From assembly GCA_025331565.1 (NCBI GenBank), contig JAFREQ010000009.1:5011501-5075500 (forward strand): 64,000 nt of DNA, read 5' to 3'. The position numbers and the translations under genes are program-made. Of this stretch, positions 49,364 through 61,964 are shown one piece after another. Below the pieces are notes generated by a model that was not told the DNA's origin, did no database searches, and was given only the letters and a program-made list of their open reading frames with translations. This stretch comes from Holacanthus passer. Lineage: Eukaryota > Chordata > Actinopteri > Pomacanthidae. Position 1 is the first letter of the stretch, and each line of letters opens with the position of its first letter.

Positions 49364-49591
49364 CAGTGGTTCCCAACCTGGGCGTCAGGACCTCCCTATG
49401 GGGTCCTGAACTAAATGTAGGGAGTCATAAGAAGATTAAAGGCATGAGAGAGAAAATATAAGTTCTTTACAACTTTTTATCTTCTATTTGGATTCAATGA
49501 TTTAGTGTGTGAAAAAGTTTGAACCTCCTTTGGGCTCTAAAAATTCTCCAAATGAGAAGGCACTAGGCCAAAACCTTCATCAGAACCACTG
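49364..49591. mobile_element. Non-autonomous hAT-type element with target-site duplication
   Basis: It starts cagtggttcccaacctgg and ends cagaaccactg, so the ends are inverted copies of a hAT-like CAGTGGTTC. It is flanked by ataaagag on the left and atatagag on the right, an 8-bp duplication with one mismatch. The 228-bp body has no coding capacity and begins with the 'ggcgtcaggacc...ggggtcctga' segment typical of a common fish family. Confidence 0.8.
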
Positions 49592-50180
49592 ATATAGAGT
49601 ATAAAAAAAAAATGGAGCAAAAGTTTGAATTATGTATTTTATTAAATGTACTCAATCAATTTCCACCACTAATTATTTTGTAGGTTTCTTGTTGGGCAAA
49701 ATAAATGAAGACTTGGCTGGAATCCTCTCAGACAAACAGGAAAACTCTATTTTTATCTCTTGAGTTCAAAGACGAGCTCAGTGCTTTGTGACTAATGTCT
49801 GCGAAGATGATGAGAGATTTTTTAGGCAGTTCTGGACCGATCTTCTCTCCAGAAGCCGAGAGGAGGAGGAGGAGGGAGTGATGATGTTAGGATGAAGGAA
49901 AGTTGGTTCTTTGACCCTTCTCATAAAGCCCTATTGTACAGATATGAAGTGAGAGGAGGCCTCTCTCTCATCACTTGTGTGTGTTTGTGTGTGTCAGAGC
50001 ACTAGGGAGAGATTCAAAGATATGTTTGAGGCTCTGGCAACAGCTCCACCTACTGTTTAAGATGAACTTTTTGGCATGAGCTGTATTTGTGTCTCTCATT
50101 CCAGGGTTACACTGATGCTTACTAATTTAGTGTAGACCCCTGCTCTGTGTTGCATGGTCACACACACCTTCACACACACC

Positions 50181-50648
50181 AGTGGTAGAAAATAATGTAT
50201 AAGTACTGTATAAGTACTATAATAAGTACTGTATGTTTTTTAAGGCACTTGTGCCATTCAATACTTCTACTGCACAAAATTTTGGAGGCAAACATTGTAC
50301 TTTTTACTCCACTACAGTTCATCTAAAGCTTTAGTTAGTCAGTCTGCAGATTGATTGTTAATACAAAGTATAGTAAACGACTAAATTATGATGTATTATT
50401 ATACTTTCATACTTTTACCTGCTGCAACAAAAAAGTTATACATACACAAATGCATCAACATCCATTATAATCCAGTAATATATTTAGACATATCTTATTC
50501 TGAAATGGGCCTTTCTGCATTATGAGTAGTTTTAATTTTGGTTCTAAAGTAGATTTGATGCTAATCCTTTTGTACAATTTTGAACACTTCAGAAAGTATT
50601 TCTACATTGTGGGATTTTTTTTTTAAGTAAAAGGACTAAGTACTTCTT

Positions 50649-50652
<4 letters not shown>
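50181..50652. mobile_element. Degenerate non-autonomous DNA transposon
   Basis: It starts agtggtagaaaataatgtat and ends aagtacttcttccac, ends that are roughly inverted. Inside are tgtactttttactccactac and aatgggcctttctgcattat. This matches from memory a very common percomorph element (AGTGGTGGAAAGTAACTAAGTAC ... TACTTCTTCCACCACT). The right end has run into a CA microsatellite, so the target duplication cannot be read. Confidence 0.7.

Positions 50653-50688
<36 letters not shown>
50650..50688. repeat. (CA)n microsatellite
   Basis: About 19 CA units directly at the right end of the transposon relic at 50181-50652. Confidence 0.95.
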
Positions 50689-50693
<5 letters not shown>

Positions 50694-50812
50694 CAGTGCA
50701 CTTTCCTCACTTCCTAATTCAGGCCAAAATTTCCACCACATGCTGTCCTCACTCCCATCTTCTCCAGAGAGCTGTGCATTCCTTCTCACGACAAACACTG
50801 GGGCACCAGGGA

Positions 50813-50814
<2 letters not shown>

Positions 50815-50856
<42 letters not shown>

Positions 50857-50895
50857 CGAGAGAAAGAGACTGAGAGAGAGAGAGAGAGAGAGAGA
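50815..50895. repeat. (TG)n-(GA)n compound microsatellite
   Basis: About 20 TG units (50815-50854), then a gag-rich run (to 50895). With the CA tract 126 bp to the left it forms inverted complementary simple repeats. Confidence 0.95.
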
Positions 50896-51734
50896 TGGAT
50901 AGTTGAATCACTCCACATGAGCATCAGCCAAAACTGGAACAATGAGTTCCCTGTTCGATTCCTCCCCTACCTGCCCCCCATGGTTTGTCCCAACGTGATC
51001 TGTTGTAACCAAAAGGGCAGAACAACAGACCGACGAGAGAGGGAGGATACAAAAAACAACCAGTCCGCATGCTTTCAAGTTTTCAGACGCTTGATTTAAT
51101 GAGCTTTGAAACCCTCCTACAACAAAGGACTTTACATTAAGCACAGACAAAAGGAGGGCACGGTGTTTATTGCACAAGCTTCATCATAAAGAACCACATA
51201 GCCTACACACACACACACACAGCCTTGGAATATATTAATTTGCTATGACAACAAGTTTATCTTGGCTATTTGGCAGAAGGGAACACAAACATTTTGTTTG
51301 GCCAAACAGAAAAATAAAATGGAAATATAATTCATGTGTATTTTTTTGATTATGACTGTTTTCACATCACTAGTGATGCCACAAGGAGGACAAGCAGCTC
51401 TTGTAATCATTTGCCATTATAAAAACAATATGACTGGACCACAGAAATCTATAACTGCAGTAGGTCAATGATAGATGAGGATATTTCCAACAAACACAAC
51501 TGTAAAAGGCACATGAGTGAGACGTAAAAATAAACCCTGAATGAAACATGGCACTGAAACAGAGCGGCACAGGAAATGGATTTGAACAGAATGTGATTGC
51601 CAGAATTTTTGGTGGATGGTCCCTTTAGAGTAAATGAAGCAATGTCTGCTTGCAAAACCCCATCACAGGTTAACGTAGAGTGATTTCCTGAAAAAATGAG
51701 GAGAAATGTATGTAGCAGAAGAGTATTTTTCTTC

Positions 51735-51835
51735 CATCCTTTCCAATTAATTATCTCACAACCCCTCAGATTTATCTTGTGACCCACTGGAGGGGTCCTG
51801 ACCCCCAGGTGTGGAGAACAATAATTGGAAACTGC
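51735..51835. mobile_element. Second copy of the hAT-type family, inverted
   Basis: Read on the minus strand it runs cagtttccaattattgttct, then a cacctgggggtcaggacccc segment, then ggtcacaagataaatctgag and ggttgtgagataattaa. This is the same 5' part as the element at 49364-49591 but in the opposite orientation. I see no matching right end, so it is a truncated or diverged copy. Confidence 0.6.
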
Positions 51836-53057
51836 TTCTAATGTAAACAGAAGACAAATGAGCATCCAGCGGTAGGAACCTGGTGATATAACCTGATGAA
51901 GAGTAGTGCTTCCATCGACAGGGAAAAAGAGGTCTGAGGTTACTTTGTCTGTATGACTCAGTGTCATTTAGACTCACAGTGAAATACAGCAAAAAAAATA
52001 TTTTTCTAACATATTAAAACCACCTTTACCCCCCAGAGCAGATTACAGGAAAACTTGACACAAGTGGCACAAGTTAACAGCAAATAGTCTCTCAACCATC
52101 TAGACATTCAACTTTGAATAAATACATTTATAAAGTCACAATATAATATATTTGCTCTTCTCTTCTTCAGATCATTAGGCTACTTTTACGTGATCTTACT
52201 CTGAACACACTTTCATAGTATAACAGGTTTGGCATTTGGCACAAGAATAAAATATATCTTACTTTACAGAAAAAATACAATGCTGGTAATGAGTTAAATC
52301 AGAATCTACACTGTATAAAAAAAATAATCGGCATATTATAAATGTAAAATCATTTCATTAAAGTTATAAAGTTAGTTCTGGAACTTACTGCAGTTTATGT
52401 GACTGTAAACTGCAACCAGCTGCAGTCGGTCTCCTCTGGACTTAAAACCATAACAGGCACAAGAAGAGACAGAGAGCAACACTAACTGAAGAAAATCCAG
52501 TATGACACCAGTATACTCACGGTAAACATCAGCAAAACAGCTATGGATGACTAGAAATGATGTTCTGAAGGAGGGTATTTTACAAAGCAGGCTTATATAG
52601 AAAGTGAACCAAATAACATGGGAAAAAAATGTTGTTTGTAAGCAGTCATCAACATGTTTTTGACCCTAATATTCTGGTTTGGTTTCAAATTTAGAAATTG
52701 ATCATGTATCTCTGTGATGAAGCACCTTTTTCCAAAATTATATGGCTGACTTTAAAATCCCACTTTGTGAAATTAAGTCTCGTTAACCAGGCGTGTTGGT
52801 GCTGAGCAGGAAAGCTCTGCCTCAGCTCCAGCTGTCCAGATAAAGGCGTCACTGAGCCGTGGTCCAGGCTTTCTTCTTCCTCTGCAGCCCCCGTTTATGA
52901 GCTCTTTAACTTCCTGGTTAGCATATGACACTGATCTAAGTTCAGCTCTCTGCCTCACCCTCTCAGCAGCTGGATACGGGGGAGGTCTGCCAAACTCAGA
53001 TCTGTGTCTGATGCCTGGGAAGCAGGAAGCCGCCGCCCTCTCTGTGCGTCCAGCAAC

Positions 53058-55825
53058 TCAGTCCGTCTTCCAGACCGTATTCAGGACCTTCACCACCTCC
53101 TCATAGATGATGAAAACTATGGCCACATCCAGACACACACGGCCCAGCCGAGGAACTGTCCCTTTGTAGAAACTGCAGGAGCACACAAAGAGAGACAGAG
53201 AGAGAGACATTTATCTTTAAAAGTTATGAATCATTTTACATATAAAAATTTAATTTGGGCCATTGGTCAAATGTGTTGTAGCATAAGTTTAATAATAAGG
53301 TACAACATAACTAAGTTGACAATGCTAACACTATGAACCAAAGCTAAACTAAAACAAAATGGACTCATACTCACGCTGCAAGGCCCTCGTATCTCAGGAT
53401 CTTTACAGCACAGTCCCATGTGCTTTTATATTTATGTGCTTCCAGACCCTTTGGAAAGAAAGCGAAAGGCCTTGTTGTTACTAATAATTGTCAGAAGGTG
53501 GTGACAACGTGAAAAGTTTGAATCAAATCACCAACAAGGAAAAATGTGCTTTCTACAGTACCTGCATCCTCGTCTTGATGACATCTAGTGGGGTGTTTCC
53601 AAAGACACTTGCTGCTCCAGCTATGGCTCCAAAGGCTCCAGTCACCAGGGGGTTAATAGCTTTATTGGGGTCATCACCTGGTGAAAGGACACAACAGAGG
53701 AGTCAGTATCAGTGAGAGCTTTAAACGTACAGTATGTGGCCTAATTTCTGCCACTAGGGGTCTGTCAATCAAAACAATAACAAAACACAGTGTTTGATGA
53801 TGTCGTGAAGTAGCGTGGGATCATGGGAGTTGTTGTCTTCATTGTTAAACTATCACCGTCGTAGATGAAAATTAAAAATTGTGCTCCATCGGTGAGCAAT
53901 ACAAACAATAGTAAACAATATTCTGATGTATCAGCTGGTGTTTCCCTGGAAGTTAAAGCAAATAGAGGGGTAAAGTGGATATGACTGACAGGCGACCAAA
54001 TGAAAAGCACCATTACCTTGAATAAAAGTATGGATTTCTCAGGGTGTGAACATTGAACAACAACACACAAATTTGGTCCTTGTGCTAAACAACTCAACAG
54101 TGTCACTAGCCAGTATACATGTGTCCCAAGTCCGTATATACAATATACACATACGTCCTTATGCACACTGACCTTTGTACCAGTTCTTGAGAGAGGTCAT
54201 CACAAAGAATCGAATAGCTTGGTTGGAGCCTTGTTTAAGGACCGTGGCAGTGAGACCCTGGTACGTCCCTCTTAATCCTGGTAAGGCAAGAGAAGTCAGT
54301 AAATTTATTATGCTCTTCTTAAATTTAGTAAACATCATGCCTAGATGTTAGACTTTTAACGAATACAATGTTTTCAGCTGCAGTACCGTGTCTGACCAGT
54401 AGATGTCAGGTGAATCACATGCACTGAAGCTTTACCTTGTTCCCTGATGATCTCTCTGACTCCGTGGAAGAAGCCCTTGTATTTGGGGTTGGCCGAAGTC
54501 TGGTCATGAATGAATTTGACCTTGGGAGATTAAAAAACAGGAACATCCAAAACAGAAAATGTTACATCACTTTTACAGAGGACGAAGACACACATTGTGG
54601 TGAAAAGTTGATAAATGCTTCGTCTGGTCTTCTTTCAAAGAGGCTTTCAAATGAAACTGAGTTTAGTGAATGTGCAGAGACGCATTATCACATTATTTTC
54701 TTTTGCTTAGGTGGTTATGAATGTTCTGAGATTTGTTTCAGGAAATAGGAATGTAGCAGATGACGTAAGTCAGATTTACTTTTTTAAAGTATATGCCTGG
54801 ATAATGATGTTTATTGTGCAAAAAATCGAAATTCACAAAGGACACAGAACAGACGTTTCATGGATATTCTGGCAGTCTGTGCAACTAGTGTGCAGACACT
54901 AAAAATCAAACTAATGAAATCACAAATCTGACCGCAGATCAGTTGGTAACATACCTTGACAGTTTCCATGGGACAGACCACTAAGACGGCCTCCATCACC
55001 CCGGCTCCGAGCCCACACAGCAGGCCTCTGGTGCTGTCCAGTCGACCAGACTCATCCTTTGCACGGTTGCTGAGAAACTCAAACACCCCAAACCTGAGGA
55101 TCAGAAGAGCCAGCAAGGAATTATGGGACAAGTTAACACAGGACTGCATTATTACTCTGCAAAACATGTTTTGGTAAATAACATATGTTCAGCTACTACT
55201 GCTACTACTTTTCTTAAACTATAAAAACACGTTTAACTCAGTAAGAGAATATACATTTTTAACATGGTAGGCCGGAAGGTCAGAGGGTAGTTTACACTGT
55301 TGCCTTTGCTCTTGTTTGTTGGAGCCCTATTTCACTCGTTTGAGGCCAAAATATTAAATCATTCTGCATTAATTAATCATTAATGCAACTTTAATCATCC
55401 AAGATCATCTACCAATTCATGTTTGTGTTTACTAAAATGTTAAAGTAAACAGCTGGAGTAAATTGATAGAATGAAAACAAAGAGATGACAACAGTGTCGT
55501 CAAAGATAATGAGATTCCTTGTATTACAAAGATAATTATGCTGCCTCTCCTCAGCAGAAATCAGGTAATGGAGAAGGACGTTTCCATTCCGTGACTCACT
55601 GAGAACAAATAAAAGCACAACCACGGATGTACCTCAAGGCGAGGAAACTTCCTTCCAACTCGGGTTTTTAGTGGAGACAAACTCCTGAAAGTGCAGAATG
55701 TGCTTCAGGCTTTTAGTTTATTGTCCTGCCTGCGTCTTCATTAAAGATGCACCAATAAACTGCAGTGTCTCAGTAACCAACGAGTGACCAGCAACAGCTG
55801 CCATGGAAGCCAGCCCAGAGAGAGA

Positions 55826-55856
<31 letters not shown>

Positions 55857-58800
55857 GTTTATGTATCTCCGTAATCAGAAAATGTTGTGCCAGCGAGTCC
55901 TTTACAAGAAAGGTTATTTATAGACAGAATTGAATTGTGGTGAAGGCAGGACGCTGGCCGGTACATTTAGCAAAAGGGCGGGGGAGGACAGACACTTGGT
56001 CTTGATGAATGCTCTGTTTTCCTCTCTGTCTTTTCTCGGTCTGCTTCCACCATTTACCTGCCGTCGCCACGGGTCTAACAGAGTTCCTGCGTTATGCTCG
56101 GCTCGTGCGATTTTAGCTCTCTTCTCCTTCTGCCTTTCCACGGCAAGATTTTCCTCTGCTCATTAACCTTCCACATCTGCTTCTCCGTCTCACTCCTCGC
56201 ACAGATTTAGTTTGTTTTGAAAGACAGGCTCCACACAATTAACTGACTCCCACTGTCGAGCAGGAACAAATAACACATAAAAATAAATCCATTCGTCTCT
56301 CTCTTTATGCACACCGCTTGCTGACTACAAACAGCTTTTTGGCTTTGGAGGGAGTAAAAAATGAAAAAGCGTATGTCCCCACAGCTTGCTTAAACTGCAC
56401 TGAGATGGCAGTGCACTTAATAACTAACCTTGTGAAACAAATGCTATTCATTAAAAGCTGCTGGAGAGAAATATGCCACTGCCAGGCCTGCTCCTGCGCC
56501 AATTTACTCTCCGAATCCTCCCCTCCTCATTTAACACGTGGACTAAACTTCACAGTTAGAATATGACAGGTCGTGTTTTGGCTGACATCCACAGTCGGTG
56601 ATGAGTCATTCTGGACAGCAGAGCGCTGCCCAATCTTCATTAGTGGGTCTTTCTGCAAGGTCAGTTGTGCTGGTGAGAAGAGGAGGTGAAGGAGAGAGAA
56701 AAGAGGATATAGGAAAGAGAGAAAGGAGGCCGGGCAGACGAGAGAGAGGAATGTAGATGTGGATGAAGGGTTAAGGGGAGGAAAAGGTCAAAGGCTCTCT
56801 TGTCTGTCCCTCTTATACCTCGCTGACAATCCTCCAGCAGACTGCATGGAGCATGATGGTGCACAGGCAATCAGTTAATGGGATGGGGGAGAAAAAGGGT
56901 TGGGGAGCCAAATAGGAAGGGGGGGAGGGGAAGGAAGATAGAGGGAGTAAAAAAAGAACGGATCGAACAAACGGCTCAGGAGAAGCAGTGGTCAATGGAA
57001 AAGTGCCAAGGTATTCTCCATCAATCAAATCTAAGTGTTCCTTTTCTCCTCTACTTTCAATCTCCCAGTCATGTTTCATTTTTTTTATTCACCTTTTCAA
57101 GTTTTGCTGGTTTACCTAAACCAGAAAAAGCCACAAGAAAAGCTGAGGATCAACACACTCCCAAAAAAACACATTTTTGTTCCACCAAATTATGTCGTTT
57201 TTTTTGTTTGTTTGTTTTTTTCAAACTTGCCTCTGACCTTTGCATTTTCTTGTGAATTACTGAATAGTCTCACCTCTTTGGATCTCTAGAAAGTATTCAA
57301 ATAAGTGATATGATAATAGAATAAAAGAAAAAGAAAAAAAATCCACTCTGTTTAAACAGCCTATAACAGGGTCACAAGTAGATATAGGTCCCTTTTAAGG
57401 AGTCTATAGCTCCACTGGGCTACATAATTGAATCAAAATGTATATAACGTGCACACAGCAGGTTGTATTTTCATATACGATGTAGCCACTTATATGCATT
57501 TTAAGATGACATGAGCAGAAAGAGGGGACATGGCCTAAGTCTCTGTGCTCCTCCACGCCATATTTCCTGATAGAAAACCCTCCTTAGAGTACAAACAAAA
57601 GCACTGAGACTCCCTCTGGAAGGGCGCTGAAGGCTGACTGACACACTCATATGTGCACACACACAAACACTGTACATAAATACACGCACACCCATTGACA
57701 GAGCACCAGCACAAGTCTCCCTCTCTATACCCCTATTGAGACCCCGCCTGAGTTTGAGTGGCATCTTCGCTCCGCCTGGCTGGGCCTGTCTTTCCATCGT
57801 ACAGACAGGCTCTACCCTCCAGCATAACACACACACACACAGTGAGAAAGAAAGAGAGAAAGAGAGAGAGGGACTGAATGAAAGAATGAAATGGAGAATT
57901 ACAAACGGCGACAATAAAATCGCCTGGCTGGTTTTGTGCAACATGTGCGTGCACGTGTGTGTGCGCGCACTCGTCGGGAGATAAATGTCATTGCTGTGAA
58001 AGAATAACGTAATTATAGTGAAGGCGAGTGGCATTTATGCCTTGCATTGTGGGTAATGGACTAGAATAATTGGAGTGTGTGAGTTAGTGGTTTCAGGTAG
58101 AAGATCACAACGGCTAAGCTAAAACTGCATTTTACTCCAGCCTCTACACATAAAAGTAAAGTGTATACATGACTTTTTATATTTATTAGAATATACAGAT
58201 AAAATCTAAAAATATTTGAAAATGTACAGCGACAAAACATTTAAAGCAACAAAGTCGAGAGTTTAAGAAATGGTTTTATATGATGATAACACTTTTAGCA
58301 CAACATATAGATCACACTGTGTGCCATGTCTGCTGCTACTTTTTATTTTAAAGGTCAGACATCATAGATTTCATATCACCTAAAATTCATCTGTTACAGA
58401 AAAATACCAAGAAGCTACCCAGAAGCATCAGAAGCCAGACCCCTGTAAAGAGGAGTTATGTTTTACTTTGCTTGTGCACTTTGTTACCTCACACATTGTA
58501 ATTTTACTGATAGAAGGAGTCACGTGTCAACTAATTTCGTCTTTTAAGAAATCATAATCATCAATCAATTATTCAGTCAATTCAATTATGAGATTAGCTA
58601 CTGTTTTATCTTTACATAGGTAGAATTTTGACACCACAAATTTTATCCACACTTGAGTAAATGTATAAGCCTTGTTCATCCACTTAAATATTTTACAATC
58701 TTTTCTGTTTTCTTACCTGACGGCAGATTTGGGGATGGATCCATACAGCAGTGAGCTGAGTCCTCGGTACAGTCCTTTAACACCATGACCCTGCACCGTC

Positions 58801-59292
58801 TGTTTCACACAGTCACCTGGAGGAAGACAGATGTTGTGTATTACTGCACACAATTCAGTACTGAATGACCCTGACCATAAGGCTCATCAACATCATAAAA
58901 GGGAAATGGAACAAATTGAACCACAGGCGGATTTCGCCAAAACTTTGCGAAATCATTTTGAAGACATCAGTTCAGTAATCCGTGTTCTGCTATCTAGCCA
59001 AATGCACAACTGAGCTGAAGAAGCAACAGCTGTCTTGAGCGCTCATTAGCACAGTCTCCGATCCTCAGAGCTCCAGCCAACATTAACACAATTCCTGGGT
59101 GTGTGAGTGTGTGTGTACACTGGTATGCATGGAGGGCGAGTGTGCATGTGTGCATTGGTCTGTTCTAAGTCATATAAACAAGCACAGTGACAGCCTGCCA
59201 GAATCCCTAATGTACCTGGGGATGATGGGTAATTAGATAATGAGCTCCTGAGAGAGGGAGTGAGACACACTGAAGAACAGAACAGAATATAT

Positions 59293-59351
<59 letters not shown>

Positions 59352-59576
59352 TGATTGATTGATTTTCAATTTCTGAATGACATTTTTGAAGTGTATTCCC
59401 TCTGAACCTGTTGGTGTAAAGCTGAAGGACTGCTTTTACAAATGTTCTCACACACACATCATACTCACCTATTCCTCTGTATTTGGGGGGATTGGCCTTC
59501 TCATCCAGTTGTAACTGGGTCTTAACATACTCTGTGGGGAAGGTGATGCAGATCTCTATGCCACCTGCAATTCCAC
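53058..59576 (-). CDS. slc25a1: Mitochondrial tricarboxylate (citrate) carrier, 5' partial: 8 exons seen, first coding exon missing
   Basis: It exchanges mitochondrial citrate/isocitrate for malate across the inner membrane, feeding cytosolic acetyl-CoA. Exons in transcript order: 59469-59576, 58717-58816, 54955-55093, 54436-54520, 54173-54277, 53562-53677, 53375-53448, 53058-53172. They encode 280 of about 311 residues. All three carrier repeats and their signature motifs are present: FPTEYVKTQ, CPMETVKVK and TPLDVIKTR. The C-terminus VWKTD followed by TGA matches the family. The first visible exon starts in phase 1 at GGIAGGIEICITF behind a good acceptor (ttctttag). The missing part is the short N-terminus ending ...HPGKAILAG; I found no such exon to 64000, so it lies outside the window. 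Confidence 0.96.
55094..58716 (-). other. slc25a1: slc25a1 intron of 3.6 kb
   Basis: It contains a TG microsatellite (55828-55857), complex blocks at about 56380-56560 and 57890-58060 that look like conserved non-coding elements, A/G-rich simple DNA at 56680-56960, and CA/GA simple DNA around 57825-57870. No coding exon of another gene was recognised. The introns between the more 3' exons are short and plain; 53678-54172 is the longest and shows nothing. Confidence 0.55.
55828..55857. repeat. (GT)n microsatellite
   Basis: About 14 GT units in the 3.6-kb slc25a1 intron. Confidence 0.9.
58817..59468 (-). other. slc25a1: slc25a1 intron with a GATA repeat
   Basis: It lies between the exon ending ...PPKYRGIG and the exon starting DCVKQTV. 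Apart from the GATA array at 59293-59363 nothing is recognised. Confidence 0.6.
59293..59363. repeat. (GATA)n tetranucleotide microsatellite
   Basis: About 14 GATA units followed by a short GATT run. Frames encoding Tyr-Leu-Ser-Ile repeats here are artefacts. Confidence 0.95.
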
Positions 59577-61518
59577 CTAAAGAACACAGAAAATCAAGAT
59601 GTGTATTTATATAATGCACATAAAGAATAGGTTTTAATTAAACTTGAACCGATCAAAAAGTGGCTTTTGGCATTTTGCTGAAACTTTGCATCCCATGTCT
59701 GACCAGTTGCAGCCTAACCCAGTCTGATTCAGTGCCCCATCTCTGTTATAAATTGCAAGGAGGTCCCATTACGTCATGGATCATTACAGTGACTCCACAA
59801 ATGGCTTTCCCTCCATAAACATTAAAAGCACTGCTGCCAAGGGAGGAAGAAAGACGAGCCGGGTGAGGATAAATCAGCTGTTTCTGCTACAGTTAGACCG
59901 TGCTGTTTGAGGAACAGAAAGTCAACACTGGAAGAGTTTGAGAAAATCGTGCTGCAAATATTATGCACCATATGTTTAGTGTGTGATTGCAGAGAAGAAA
60001 ACATCCACATAGGAAAGTGTCTAAAAGCTAATGCACAACACAGATGAGTCACGAGGGGAGGAGGGGGGATGGAGAGAGGGCTGACATTAATTAAATTATC
60101 CGCTCAGCCTGCAGGGAGGGGCTCCATTACCCAGGCCAAGACCCTCCATTAACTCAATGACACTGACGCACACAAACACACTGTGCAAGGGAGACACACA
60201 CACGATGCAGTTACACAGAAACATACAGACGTGCCCCCCATCCAACAAAAGAAATTACCGATGTACAATAATTCTTCTGGTTAATTATGAGGATGATGCG
60301 GATTTGTGCCAAGTCAGAAAACCAGAAAGGATTTACCACAAAGAAATGAAACGCCTTTTTCTTCTGCATGAAAAGTTAAAATCTGGCTCGTTTGGTTGTG
60401 GTTTAAACAGGAAGTGGTTTTTCTCTGTTTCTGGGAATTATCAGCTGTGATCAGATGTTACTACTTATTTACAAAGAAGAAAAACTTGTACCTAGAATCT
60501 CAGAAGCTTGAATTTCCCACACAATACCTAGAATAGAAAAATGTCCATCTTAAAGCCCCTATATGCTAAATGTGATGTGATTTTTGCATCCTTCAAATCA
60601 TTCACATATGTTTTTCAATGTCAATATATACGTCTATATGCTGCTTTGATCCCATTCTTCACAGTGTGTATTTGTGGGGCATTCACTGTCTCTTGTGACA
60701 CTATCACAAGTTGGCATAAGTCACAAGACAAAACAATTTCAAATCCTGCACTTAGAGCTTTGACCACTGATTTAGTCAATTATTGAGTCCCGCCTTTAAC
60801 TTGAGAATGAGATGATTTCACCTGCTTCTATTTGAAATCAACTAGTTTCAAGCTTTTTCTAAAATGTCATTTTCATTATACAAGTACAGAAATCTAATTG
60901 TTGTGTTGTTGTGTCTTTCAGTATAATTTCATTGTTTCAAAAATTTTAGAAAATGCTCTCAGAATTTCCCTTTATGTTTAGAAAAATAAGTCCTGAAGGT
61001 TGAATATGAGACTGTTCGTACTGGTGTGTTTTGTGTATTTTATTTTTGCTCAGTGTATTCTGGCTCATTTGCACATCCCAGGAAAGTTTCACCTATAAAA
61101 CATGCACATGTGTCATTGAGCTCTGCAGTTTGGCTCTCCTCATGTCACTGCTGCCAACACGACCTTTATCACTGTGGCACCTTTGAAGCAGAACCTCCAC
61201 TACTGATAAAAACATATATTTAACCCAGGACATGCAGATTTAATGCCTTCAAAAGCCTCTGACTCATCTGCTTTATCTACATCTCCTCCTGTGTGAGTGC
61301 GGCTGATTTAATAAGGGAAATCAATGGAGGAAAATGGCTTTTACTTAAGGGTGCATATTTATCTAATATACTCATTTATTCTCTCTCCCTATGATTGTAT
61401 TGTGACAAAAATGGGATTCACGTCTTGGTTAAATTTACACCAAAATGTGTGAATGACATTTTAAATACCCGAGAATATATATTTCTGATAATTGTATTTT
61501 ATTTTGGTTATACAGCCA

Positions 61519-61800
61519 TTTAGGGATGCATGATTATATCAGCACATCAGCCGTATCAGCTGATAAAAGCTTTAAAATGAAATATTGCCATCAGCTCCAA
61601 AACATTTCTGCTGATATGACAAGCAGATAAGAAGATACTTTAATTATGTGCATATGATGCAAGTATGTCTGTGGCGTGGAGGCTTTTTGAAAAGCATTGT
61701 GTTGGGTGGGTACTACAGGAGACTTGACGCTCTTTACAATTAGGTGGAAAAATGTGTGCATATGTCATTATTGGCACAGCACATCAGCACTAAGATGATC
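61519..61800. mobile_element. DNA-transposon relic ('agggatgcatgattatatca' family)
   Basis: It begins tagggatgcatgattatatc and continues with atcagctgataaaagctt and catcagctccaaaacatttc. This resembles a frequent fish element with a GGGATGCACGATTATATCGGC start whose CG sites have decayed to CA/TG. The right part (attattggcacagcacatca) resembles its inverted end. Ends are approximate. Confidence 0.5.
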
Positions 61801-61939
61801 CAGCAACGACTGACACAACACTAATTAAGCGCATATCGTCCATCATTGATTATAACTGGTTTCACTGGTTTCACCTAATCAGCACAATTCATAAAAACTG
61901 TGAGCACCACTAAGCTGAGTCACAACATTCATGTGATTT

Positions 61940-61964
61940 CACACACACACACACACACACACAC
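61940..61964. repeat. (CA)n microsatellite
   Basis: About 12 CA units in the slc25a1 first intron. Confidence 0.9.

Larger units (their letters stand above)
47926..53057. other. Intergenic region between sbspon 5' end and slc25a1 3' end
   Basis: It contains the sbspon promoter region and the CT tract, a hAT element (49364-49591), a longer transposon relic (50181-50652), CA and TG/GA microsatellites (50650-50895), a second inverted hAT-family copy (about 51735-51835), and presumably the slc25a1 3' UTR at the right end. The first AATAAA on the minus strand after the slc25a1 stop that I see is at 51166-51171, so the UTR end is uncertain. No credible coding exon. Confidence 0.6.

Noticed and set aside
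51449..51967. 172-residue minus-strand open frame
   Set aside because: It runs through the inverted hAT-family copy and AT-rich DNA, has no recognisable domain, and looks like a chance frame partly derived from a repeat.
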